A stretch of DNA of 64,000 nt from Hyalangium versicolor (GTDB lineage: Bacteria > Myxococcota > Myxococcia > Myxococcales > Myxococcaceae). The notes below the pieces were generated by a model that was not told where the DNA came from, searched no databases, and worked only from the letters and a program-made list of their open reading frames with translations. The stretch covers positions 1 to 64,000 of the forward strand of contig NZ_JAHXBF010000035.1 in assembly GCF_020103695.1 (NCBI RefSeq), read 5' to 3'. This document shows positions 17,201 to 24,423 of the stretch, piece by piece. A program made the translations under genes and the position numbers. Position 1 is the first letter of the stretch. Every line of letters begins with the position of its first letter.

Positions 17201-18433
17201 TCAACTCCGGGTGACCAGCTTGTTCAGCCGAGTTCCTGGCGTGGAGATCTCCTCAGCCAGTGACCTGAGTTCCTTGATGAGTGCAGTTCGACACTGCTCC
17301 AGGGGACGGCAAGTGGCGGTTGCCCGGTCCAGTCTTCGGAAGACTTCGCGATGGTACTCTTCGGGATGAGGGCCCTGGTGTCCCTGGACGCGCACCTTGT
17401 TGGCTGGATCCTCCAGCGACATACCGGCGCGTTTGAAGATCCTCTCGAAGACGGGAATCCATGGGCCTCCGCCATGGGTGGCATCAGGCCACTTGTTCGT
17501 GGCGATGTGGTGCTCGGGAGGCAACGCCAGAGTTGTCTTGGGGGCCGGTTCGTGTGGCTCGCGGGCGGCCATCGCAACTGCTGTCGGGGCCAGTGTGAGG
17601 GTGATGGTGCCATCGACGGAGACGGCCACCGCGCTCACCTGGCCCACCCCTGCGAGCCTCAATCCCACGCGGGAAGCCCCTGTGGCAGCCGCCTCCGATG
17701 AGGCAGGCAGCATCGTGAGACGTGAGGCCAGCCACGAGGAGCCTCCGCTCATGCCGTAGCTTACCGCCACCGTCACTGCGAGGACGAAGACTCGGGCTGC
17801 TTCGGGCCCCACGCGCTTCGCGAAGCGCTGACTGGCTTGCTCCAATTCCTCGGGAGTGGTGGCTGGGTCGGTGGCTCGCTTCAACTCCCTGCTGGCATCC
17901 ACCAGTTCCAGGAAGGTTTCCACCCCCAGGTAGAGGAGCATGAGGGCGGAGACAATGGCTGCGGCCTTGGTGAAGACGGGCTCGGGATTGGCCGCCAGCG
18001 CGGCCCAGGTGATGAGTTCCGTCGCAATCACGGTGTAGAAAAGCTGGGGGGCCAGGGTGTCCTCCACCGCATGGGAGATGCTTTCTCGAAGGGGCTGGAG
18101 TGACAGGCCCAGGGCCACCCCCAGCTTGTCCCACGGGCTCAGGCCCATCACGTCGTCGAGCAGTGAGAGGCAGTCTGCCCTACGCTGGCTCGGCGCGCAG
18201 AGGCCGCCGAAGCTCTTGCTCATGAGGCGCTGCCAGTGCGCTTCCGCATCCTTGTCGGGGTAGGAGATGCGGACCGGCTTCCCTGAAGAGGGGGCGCGGA
18301 GTGGCAGGGGCATTTCCAGCACCCACCGCGTCAGTCCTTCTTCGAAATCATCAGAGCCCACATGGATGGAGCTGTTGGAAGTGACAGGCCGGTACTCCCG
18401 TGGCGCACCCTGACCGATCAGGCGAAGGGGCAT
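17201..18433 (-). CDS. AHH-type nuclease toxin (myxobacterial SitA-like polymorphic toxin)
   Basis: This is a 410-residue protein. The C-terminal toxin domain begins with PEHHIATNKW at about residue 304, the His-His signature of the AHH nuclease superfamily. It continues with AGMSLEDPANKVRV and GHQGPHPEEYHREVF, supplying further His residues of the HNH-like fold. The central part (about 85-290) is a hydrophobic helical region ending in ISLTL-type strands and APTAVAMA. I recall that pattern from many myxobacterial AHH proteins, including those delivered by outer-membrane exchange. SitA toxins are lipoproteins. No lipobox is visible here and an in-frame stop lies just upstream of the ATG, so either the start is wrong or delivery differs. 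The gene partly overlaps or abuts the immunity gene. Confidence 0.82.
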   Translation of the reverse strand: MPLRLIGQGAPREYRPVTSNSSIHVGSDDFEEGLTRWVLEMPLPLRAPSSGKPVRISYPDKDAEAHWQRLMSKSFGGLCAPSQRRADCLSLLDDVMGLSPWDKLGVALGLSLQPLRESISHAVEDTLAPQLFYTVIATELITWAALAANPEPVFTKAAAIVSALMLLYLGVETFLELVDASRELKRATDPATTPEELEQASQRFAKRVGPEAARVFVLAVTVAVSYGMSGGSSWLASRLTMLPASSEAAATGASRVGLRLAGVGQVSAVAVSVDGTITLTLAPTAVAMAAREPHEPAPKTTLALPPEHHIATNKWPDATHGGGPWIPVFERIFKRAGMSLEDPANKVRVQGHQGPHPEEYHREVFRRLDRATATCRPLEQCRTALIKELRSLAEEISTPGTRLNKLVTRS

Positions 18434-18603
18434 CTCATTACCGTGCGGTGGCTGGATTCAGTGTGCGGTGCGCGCGACCCGGAACTGTTTGTCGAGACCA
18501 TGCTCTCAGCGTCCCCGGGAACAGCGTGCGTGAGTATAGCGGAGGTCGAGTTTCCCTTCGTTCTGAGCGGACACCTGGGCTCACGCAGGCTAGGGTGGGC
18601 GCC

Positions 18604-19521
18604 ATGAGTCTTCCCATGCGCGTGAAGATGGCGCCCGGTGGCCCCGAGGTATCCCGGCTGGCCTATGGCGTCTGGCGGCTGTTCAACGATGGCCAGCAGG
18701 CCGATGTCCAACGCGTGCTGGCGCAGATCCAGACCTGTCTGGACTGTGGCATCACCACGTTCGACCACGCCGACATCTACGGCGGGTACCGCTGCGAAGA
18801 GGCCTTTGGTGCCGCGTTGCGCGCCAACCCCAGCCTTCGTCAGCGGATGGAGCTGGTCACCAAGTGCGGAATCATGCTGGTGGACCCCGCCCGGCCCCAG
18901 AATCGCATCAAGCACTACGATTACTCGCGCCAGCACATCGTCGCCTCCGTGGAACGGTCACTGCGCAACCTGGCTACGGATTACATCGATGTGCTGCTCC
19001 TCCACCGGCCCAGTCCTCTGCTGGACCCCGATGAGGTGGCCGAGGCCATCCGCCAGCTCATCGCTCAGGGCAAGGTGCGCTACCTGGGCGTCTCCAACTT
19101 CACTCCCTCGCAGTTCGATGCCCTCTCCAGCCGGCTCGATCAGCCTCTGGTGACGAACCAGGTGGAACTCCATCCGCTCCGCCTGGAGCCCTTCCTGGAT
19201 GGGACGCTCGATCAGTGTCTGCAGCGGCGGATTCTCCCCATGGCCTGGTCCCCCCTGGCAGGCGGCCGGTTGTTGAAGGGCGAGGGTGGGGCAGAGGGCC
19301 GGGTGCGCGCCGTGCTGTCCGAACTAGGCCGCCAGCATGGAGTGGACCTCGATCAGGTCATCTATGCGTGGCTGCTGCGGCACCCGTCGACCATCATCCC
19401 TGTGTTGGGCACCCAGCGGCTGGAGCGCATCACCTCCGCCGCGAAGGCCCTCTCACTGAAGCTGGACACACAGGAGTGGTTCGCGGTGTGGAGCGCTTCC
19501 TCTGGGCGCGAAGTGCCCTGA
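18604..19521 (+). CDS. Aldo/keto reductase (YdhF-like)
   Basis: This 305-residue NADPH-dependent oxidoreductase starts at the ATG at 18604. It has the TIM-barrel landmarks of the family: FDHADIYGGY supplies Asp and Tyr, LVTKCGI the Lys, and LLHRPSPL the His. GVSNFTPSQF and ILPMAWSPLAGG follow, and the C-terminal cofactor loop is VLGTQRLERI. Length and motifs fit the YdhF branch of predicted oxidoreductases. The natural substrate cannot be told from sequence. It is a single gene, convergent with the SDR gene at 19697. Confidence 0.93.
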   Translation: MSLPMRVKMAPGGPEVSRLAYGVWRLFNDGQQADVQRVLAQIQTCLDCGITTFDHADIYGGYRCEEAFGAALRANPSLRQRMELVTKCGIMLVDPARPQNRIKHYDYSRQHIVASVERSLRNLATDYIDVLLLHRPSPLLDPDEVAEAIRQLIAQGKVRYLGVSNFTPSQFDALSSRLDQPLVTNQVELHPLRLEPFLDGTLDQCLQRRILPMAWSPLAGGRLLKGEGGAEGRVRAVLSELGRQHGVDLDQVIYAWLLRHPSTIIPVLGTQRLERITSAAKALSLKLDTQEWFAVWSASSGREVP

Positions 19522-19574
19522 GCCGTGGGAGGCGCCATGCCGCGCCATACCCCAGGCTCCCGTCCGGCGCGGTT

Positions 19575-19612
19575 CTGGCGAACCTGTATGCTTGGTGGAC
19601 AGGTTTCGCCAG
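19575..19612. repeat. Long inverted repeat in a convergent intergenic region
   Basis: A 13-base arm CTGGCGAACCTGT is followed by an 11-base spacer and the complementary arm ACAGGTTTCGCCAG, perfect apart from one extra T. It lies between the stops of two convergent genes, so a bidirectional terminator is the simplest reading. The lack of a U-run and the symmetrical ACAGG/CCTGT core would also suit an operator left from a lost gene, or a REP-like element. Confidence 0.5.
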
Positions 19613-19696
19613 CTCGCCGCCGACAGGGCGCCTGCCCCGGTTCACAGAGCACAGAAGGGTTGAACTGCGTCCCGGGGACTCCCGGTCCGCGCGGCA

Positions 19697-20512
19697 TCAC
19701 ACGTTGGCGAGGAGTCGGGCCGTGGTCTCCCGGATGGCGCGCCGTGTGGCCTCGTCCTCTGCGACGGCCGGCCACGGTTGCTCGGTCTCCTCGATCAGCC
19801 AGCGGGCCTCCCCCGAGGGAGACCAGCGCTCACGGGCGAGGATCCTCGCGAGCCGGGACGCGCACACCTCGGGCGCCTCCCAGCCGCGCTTCACCAACGA
19901 CAAGAGCCACCCAAGTGGACCCGTCCGCGCTCCCAGGTCCGTGCGCACCACGCCCGGGTGGAGGACCACCACGTCGAGAGCTGGCCAGGCCGCGGCGATG
20001 TCTCGCATGGCCACGGCGAAGCAGAGCTTCGTGGTGCAGTAGGTCCGGATCCCCGAGAAGTCCTCACCGGTCGGAGTACGCACCGCGTCGAACCGCCCCT
20101 TGATGATCAGCCCGGCATTCACCGCCATGATGCGGCGCAGGCGCTGGGCCTCGAGCAACGGCCGCTGCATCACGAGCGGCGCCAGGTGGTTGATGACGAA
20201 GGCCGCCTCGAACCCCTCCGCGGTGAGCACTCGCTTCGCTGGCCACAATCCCGCGTTGTGAACGAGCGTCGAACCCGGAGAGACCACCTCGGCCAGCCGC
20301 TGTCCAAGGGCTCGTGCCTCTGACAGCGAGGACAGATCCCCGGGAACCGCGATGGCACGGCCGCCCTTCTGCTCGACAGCGGTGACCAGAGCCTCGAGGC
20401 GCGCTTGGTCCCGGGCCACGAGGACGAGCCGATCGCCCCGCTGCTCGGCGAGAGCCAGCGCCAGCGCGTGGCCGATACCGCGCGAGGCACCCGTGAGGAT
20501 CAAATCAGCCAT
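19697..20512 (-). CDS. Short-chain dehydrogenase/reductase
   Basis: This is a 271-residue SDR. The NAD(P)-binding motif is LTGASRGIGHA at residues 6-16, the HNAG motif is near 88, and the catalytic Tyr-x3-Lys is seen as YCTTK near 158-162, after a region where Ser is less clear (AVNAGLIIKG). It has about 25 more residues than a minimal SDR. It diverges from a TetR-family gene across an 85-base gap containing a perfect palindrome, so it is very likely repressed by that regulator. The substrate is unknown. Confidence 0.92.
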   Translation of the reverse strand: MADLILTGASRGIGHALALALAEQRGDRLVLVARDQARLEALVTAVEQKGGRAIAVPGDLSSLSEARALGQRLAEVVSPGSTLVHNAGLWPAKRVLTAEGFEAAFVINHLAPLVMQRPLLEAQRLRRIMAVNAGLIIKGRFDAVRTPTGEDFSGIRTYCTTKLCFAVAMRDIAAAWPALDVVVLHPGVVRTDLGARTGPLGWLLSLVKRGWEAPEVCASRLARILARERWSPSGEARWLIEETEQPWPAVAEDEATRRAIRETTARLLANV

Positions 20513-20538
20513 CCCCCGAGCCTGACAGCCCGGCCTCG

Positions 20539-20561
20539 GAATTGGAAGTTTATTCCAATTC
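20539..20561. promoter_or_regulatory. Perfect palindromic operator for the TetR regulator
   Basis: GAATTGGAA and TTCCAATTC are perfect inverted 9-base arms separated by GTTTA. The site lies midway in the 85-base gap between the divergent SDR and TetR genes, 26 bases from the SDR start and 36 from the TetR start. TetR proteins classically bind such sites and repress both flanking genes. It is AT-rich against a GC-rich background, so it may also overlap promoter -10 sequence. Confidence 0.75.
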
Positions 20562-20597
20562 GACCCCAGAACCGTGCCGCACTAGGGTACGCCGAGG

Positions 20598-21215
20598 ATG
20601 GAGCCCGCCCGACGTGACGGCCTGAAGCGCCGCGACGCACTCCTGGACGCCGCGCTGAAGTGCTTCGTACGCAGAGGCGTGCTCGGCACCGGCATCGAGG
20701 AGATCCGGCGCGAAGCGGGAGCGAGCCCTTCCAGCGTCTACCACCTGTTCGATGGGCTCCCTGGCCTCATCCTCGCGCTGCTGACGCGGACCTTCGAGCG
20801 TCTCTTCGCGCACCTGGCTGAGAGGGTGACCGCCACGGCCACGGCGGAAGAAGCCGTGGAGGCGCTCGTCGATGGCCATCTCGAATGGATCCTCGGCCAT
20901 CCGGACGAGGGGCGCTTCATGTACCAGGCCACGGCGATCGAGTTCGGCGCGGACGCGAAGGCCATCCACGCCCTGCAGGCCAGGAAGGCCGAGCTGCTCA
21001 CGCCCGTCGTCCTCCACCTGAGCCGCTTCATCTCCGAGGGGAAGCTGCCCCCCTGGTCTCCGCTGGTGTTCGACGTGGTGCTGCTCGGCCCCAGCCACGA
21101 GGCGTGCCGCCGTTTCCTCGCGGGGGCCGAGCTCGATCCGAAGTGGATGCGCGCCACGCTGCCGCAGCTGGCCTGGCAGAGCGTCAAGCCGCGGCGGCAG
21201 CGTCACAACCCGTAA
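20598..21215 (+). CDS. TetR/AcrR family transcriptional regulator
   Basis: This is a 205-residue regulator. The N-terminal helix-turn-helix spans about residues 11-57 (LLDAALKCFVRRGVLGTGIE, then ASPSSVYHLFDG), matching the TetR domain with its typical YHxF end. The remainder is a helical ligand-binding and dimerisation domain. It starts at the ATG at 20598 and is divergent from the SDR gene. The palindrome between them is the likely operator, giving autoregulation and control of the SDR. The ligand is unknown. Confidence 0.93.
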   Translation: MEPARRDGLKRRDALLDAALKCFVRRGVLGTGIEEIRREAGASPSSVYHLFDGLPGLILALLTRTFERLFAHLAERVTATATAEEAVEALVDGHLEWILGHPDEGRFMYQATAIEFGADAKAIHALQARKAELLTPVVLHLSRFISEGKLPPWSPLVFDVVLLGPSHEACRRFLAGAELDPKWMRATLPQLAWQSVKPRRQRHNP

Positions 21216-21234
21216 CGCGGGGATGTCCCCGCGT
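21215..21234. terminator. Hairpin between convergent genes, probable bidirectional terminator
   Basis: ACGCGGGGA and TCCCCGCGT form a perfect 9-pair stem with a two-base spacer. It begins at the last base of the TetR stop and lies seven bases before the end of the small exported protein gene coming the other way. There is no clear U-run, as is common in GC-rich genomes. Confidence 0.55.
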
Positions 21235-21241
21235 GCCGGTT

Positions 21242-21475
21242 CTACTCCTCGACCTCCCTGTCCTCGCTGCTCTGTCCCTTGCCCTTGCCCTTGCCCTTGT
21301 CCTCAGCGCCCTTGCCCTTGCCCTTGTCCTCGGCGCTCTTGCCCTCTGGCGGGTTCTTCGCCTCGCCAGCGGACTTCGCCTTGGACTGCTGAGCCGCCGG
21401 GTCCTTGGCCTTGGGAGGCTGGGAAGCGAAGGCGGTACCGGCGACGACTGCGAACAGGAACACGAGCTTCTTCAT
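21242..21475 (-). CDS. Small exported Lys/Gly/Glu-rich repeat protein
   Basis: This is a 77-residue protein. Residues 1-18 are a clear signal peptide (KKLVFLFAVVAGTAFA), so it is exported. The mature part is low-complexity with two copies of an AEDKGKGKG unit around residues 48-68 and no Cys, and is probably disordered. It follows the second encapsulin gene by 21 bases on the same strand, so it may be the last gene of the geosmin and encapsulin operon, though an exported protein has no obvious place in a cytoplasmic nanocompartment. Function unknown. Confidence 0.65.
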   Translation of the reverse strand: MKKLVFLFAVVAGTAFASQPPKAKDPAAQQSKAKSAGEAKNPPEGKSAEDKGKGKGAEDKGKGKGKGQSSEDREVEE

Positions 21476-21496
21476 GAGGACCTCTCCGGGTGAGGG

Positions 21497-22906
21497 CTAG
21501 CGCCCGAGCTCGACGTTCTCGAGCACACCGAGAGCATCGGGGATCAGGATGGCCGCGGAGAAGTAGGTGCTAACCAGGTAGGAGGTAATCGCCTTGTCGC
21601 TGATGTCCATGCGCCGCGCGGACAGCCCGGGCTCGATCTCATCCGCAAGGCCGGTTTGACGCAGGCCGACGACACCCTGATCGTCCTCTCCCGTCCTCAG
21701 GACGATGATGGAACTCGTGCGCGACTCGGTGATGGGGATCTTGTCGCAGGGCAGGATCGGCACGCCGCGCCAGCCCATGAACTTCTTCCCCTCCACCTCG
21801 ACCACCGTCGGGTAGATGCCCCGGCGGGTGCACTCCTGTCCGAACGCCGCGATGGTACGCGGGTGCGCCAGCAGGTACCGGGACTTCCTGCGCCGGCTGA
21901 TCAGCTCGTCCAGATCGTCCGGAGTGGGCGGCCCGCTGCGAGCGTGGATGCGCTGCTTGAGGTCCGCGTTGTGCAGCAACCCGAAGTCCCGGTTGTTGAC
22001 CAGCTCGTACTCCTGCCGCTCGCGCAGCGCCTCGACGGTCAGCCGCAACTGCTGCTCGGTCTGGTTCATCGGGTCGCTGAACACATCCGCCACGCGGGTG
22101 TGAACGTTGAGCACGGTCTGGGCCACGCTCAGCTCGTACTCACGAGGCGTCAGCTCGTAGTCGACGAACGTCCCCTGCAGGGACGGCTCTCCCGAGTGGC
22201 CGGCCGCCAACTGGATGGCCGCCTGCCCCATCTTGTCCTGCGGCTTCTTCAGCCGCTCCTTGAACTTCTCCACGTGGGCGCGCAGCGCGGGGGACTGCTG
22301 GATCTGCCCCTCGAACACCTGCTGCGGCAGGGCCATCACCGTGCACGGAGTGATGGCCTTCACCGTGAACGCCCAGCGATCGTTCGACTCGACCACCGCC
22401 TGGTCCCCAAAGTGATCGCCATCGGCGAGCACATCGAGGATGACCGGATCGCCGTACTTGCCCGCGCCCAGCTTGTTGGCCTTGCCGTGAGCAATCAGGA
22501 AGATGTGCTCAGCGGACTGTCCGGCCTCGACGATGGACTCGCCCGCCTTGAACTCCCTCTGGACGAAGCGGCCGGCCAGCGGAGCGAGCACCGAGCCGTC
22601 GTCCTCGAAGCCGCGCAGCAGCGGCAGCTTCGAGAGTTCCTGGGGAACCACCTGCACCTTCGCCCCAATGTTGCTGAAGTTGAGGCGGTCGTCCTCCGCG
22701 GTATAGGTGAGGCGGCGGTTGACGCGGTACACGCCACCCTTCACCTCGACCCAGGGCAGGATGTGCAGCAGCCACCGGGGGGTGATTCCCTGCATCTGCG
22801 GGACGGTCTTGGTCGTCGTCGCCAGCTTGCGAGCCGCGGCCGTAGCCAGGCTCGAATGCTGACTCTCGAGATCTCCACCACCGCCTGTTGTCACGATGTT
22901 CGCCAT
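21497..22906 (-). CDS. Family 2B encapsulin shell protein (second copy, with cNMP-binding-like insertion)
   Basis: This is a 469-residue HK97-fold nanocompartment shell protein. An N-terminal arm with PQMQGITPRWLLHILPWVEV and YRVNRRLTY precedes an inserted cyclic-nucleotide-binding-like domain (about 90-205, REFKAGESIVEAGQSAEHIF). The shell core then resumes (LSVAQTVLNVHTRVADVFSD, then NNRDFGLLHNADLKQRI and GPPTPDDLDEL), ending in a region with RTSSIIVLRTGEDDQGVVGL and an ALGVLENVELGR tail. These are hallmarks of family 2B encapsulins, whose shells enclose enzymes such as terpene synthases. The normal Arg/Glu pocket of a cNMP domain is not obvious (FGDQAVVESNDRWAFTV). It lies 47 bases after the first shell gene. 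The two copies are clearly paralogous but diverged. Confidence 0.93.
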   Translation of the reverse strand: MANIVTTGGGGDLESQHSSLATAAARKLATTTKTVPQMQGITPRWLLHILPWVEVKGGVYRVNRRLTYTAEDDRLNFSNIGAKVQVVPQELSKLPLLRGFEDDGSVLAPLAGRFVQREFKAGESIVEAGQSAEHIFLIAHGKANKLGAGKYGDPVILDVLADGDHFGDQAVVESNDRWAFTVKAITPCTVMALPQQVFEGQIQQSPALRAHVEKFKERLKKPQDKMGQAAIQLAAGHSGEPSLQGTFVDYELTPREYELSVAQTVLNVHTRVADVFSDPMNQTEQQLRLTVEALRERQEYELVNNRDFGLLHNADLKQRIHARSGPPTPDDLDELISRRRKSRYLLAHPRTIAAFGQECTRRGIYPTVVEVEGKKFMGWRGVPILPCDKIPITESRTSSIIVLRTGEDDQGVVGLRQTGLADEIEPGLSARRMDISDKAITSYLVSTYFSAAILIPDALGVLENVELGR

Positions 22907-22953
22907 GTGCTGAGCCTTTGTGCGGGTCCGGTCCGCGGGCGGACCGTCCGTGC

Positions 22954-24360
22954 CTAGTAGCGGCCGATCTCCACGCTCTCGAGCACGCCGAGCGCGTCAG
23001 GGATGAGCACCGCCGCGGAGAAGTACGTGGTGACCAGGTAGTTGATGATCGCCTTCTCGTTGATGCCCATGAAACGCACGGACAGGCTGGGCTCGATCTC
23101 GTCCGGGATGCCGGCGTGGTGCAGGCCGACGACGCCCTGGTTCTTCTCGCCCGCGCGCATCAGCAGGATGGAGCTCGTCCGGGTGTCGCTGATGGGGATC
23201 TTGTTGCACGGGAAGATGGGGATGCCGCGCCACGCGGGCACCATGTTGCCGCCCACGTCCACGCTGGTGGGGTAGATGCCGCGGCGGCTGCACTCCTGCC
23301 CGAACGCCGCGATGGTGCGCGGGTGCGCCAGGAAGAACGTCGGATCCTTCCACACCGTCGCCAGCAGCTCGTCCATGTCATCCGGCGTCGGCGGACCGCT
23401 CCGGGTGTGGATGCGCTGCTTGAGGTCCGCGTTGTGCAGCAGGCCGAAGTCGCGGTTGTTGATGAGCTCGTGCTCCTTGCGCTCCTTCAACGCCTCGACG
23501 GTCAGACGCAACTGCTGCTCGGTCTGGTTCATCGGCTCGTTGAACAGGTCCGCCACGCGCGAGTGGATCTGCAGCACTGTCTGCGCCACGCTCAGCTCGT
23601 ACTCGCGCGGAGACGTCTCGTAGTCCACGTAGGTGCCCGGCAGCACCGGCTCGCCCGAATGGCCCGCGGCCAGCTCGATGGCCGCCTGGCCCGTGCTGTC
23701 CTGCTTCTTCTTCGACAGGGCCCGGAAGTTCGCCAGGTGCTTCTGGAGCGAGGGGGACTGGGCCACCACCGCCTCGAACGCGTCCTGCTTCAGGATCAAC
23801 ACCGTGGCGGGCGTGACGGTCTTCACCGTGAACTGCCAGTAGTCCTGCGACTCCAGCAGCGCCTCGTAGCTGTAGTGGTCGCCGTCCGCGAGCACCTCGA
23901 GCACCGTCTGATCGCCGTACTTGCCCGCGCCGATCTTGTTCACCTTGCCGTGGGCGATCAGGCAGATCGAGTCCGCCTCCTTGCCCTTCTCGGTGATGAT
24001 CTCGCCCGCCTTGAGCTCCTTCTGCTCGAAGCGGTTGGCCAGGGCGGTGAGCACCTCCACATCGTCATAGCCGCGCAGCAGCGGCAGCTCGCAGAGCTCC
24101 TGGGGAATGACCTGCACCTTCGCACCGGTGTTGGTGAAGGTGACGCGGCCGTCGCCCACGGAGTAGGTCAGCCGGCGGTTGACGCGATAGATGCCGCCGG
24201 ACACCTGCACCCACGGCAGTAGCTTCAGCAGCCACCGCGAGGAGATTCCCTGCATCTGCGGAACGGTCTTGGTCGTCGTCGCCAGCTGGCGCGCCGCCGC
24301 CGTCCCAAGGCTCATCTGCTGCTTCTCTGCATCACCGCTCGGATTCACTGGATTTGCCAC
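22954..24360 (-). CDS. Family 2B encapsulin shell protein (first copy, with cNMP-binding-like insertion)
   Basis: This is a 468-residue paralogue of the next gene, with the same order of arm (PQMQGISSRWLLKLLPWVQV), inserted cNMP-like domain (about 90-205) and HK97-type core (SVAQTVLQIHSRVADLFNEP, then RTSSILLMRAGEKNQGVVGL). It uses a GTG start at 24358-24360 with AAGGGA upstream. In the insertion the expected phosphate-binding cassette reads YSYEALLESQDYWQFTV, again without the conserved Arg. Having two distinct shell genes next to one cargo suggests a mixed-subunit shell. It follows geosmin synthase by 63 bases on the same strand, so shell and cargo are made from one transcript. It should assemble in the cytoplasm. 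Confidence 0.93.
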   Translation of the reverse strand: MANPVNPSGDAEKQQMSLGTAAARQLATTTKTVPQMQGISSRWLLKLLPWVQVSGGIYRVNRRLTYSVGDGRVTFTNTGAKVQVIPQELCELPLLRGYDDVEVLTALANRFEQKELKAGEIITEKGKEADSICLIAHGKVNKIGAGKYGDQTVLEVLADGDHYSYEALLESQDYWQFTVKTVTPATVLILKQDAFEAVVAQSPSLQKHLANFRALSKKKQDSTGQAAIELAAGHSGEPVLPGTYVDYETSPREYELSVAQTVLQIHSRVADLFNEPMNQTEQQLRLTVEALKERKEHELINNRDFGLLHNADLKQRIHTRSGPPTPDDMDELLATVWKDPTFFLAHPRTIAAFGQECSRRGIYPTSVDVGGNMVPAWRGIPIFPCNKIPISDTRTSSILLMRAGEKNQGVVGLHHAGIPDEIEPSLSVRFMGINEKAIINYLVTTYFSAAVLIPDALGVLESVEIGRY

Positions 24361-24423
24361 GACTCACCGTTTCCCTTCAGGAAGAAGACAGGAAGAAAGA
24401 ACACGACACTTTTCACGGACATC

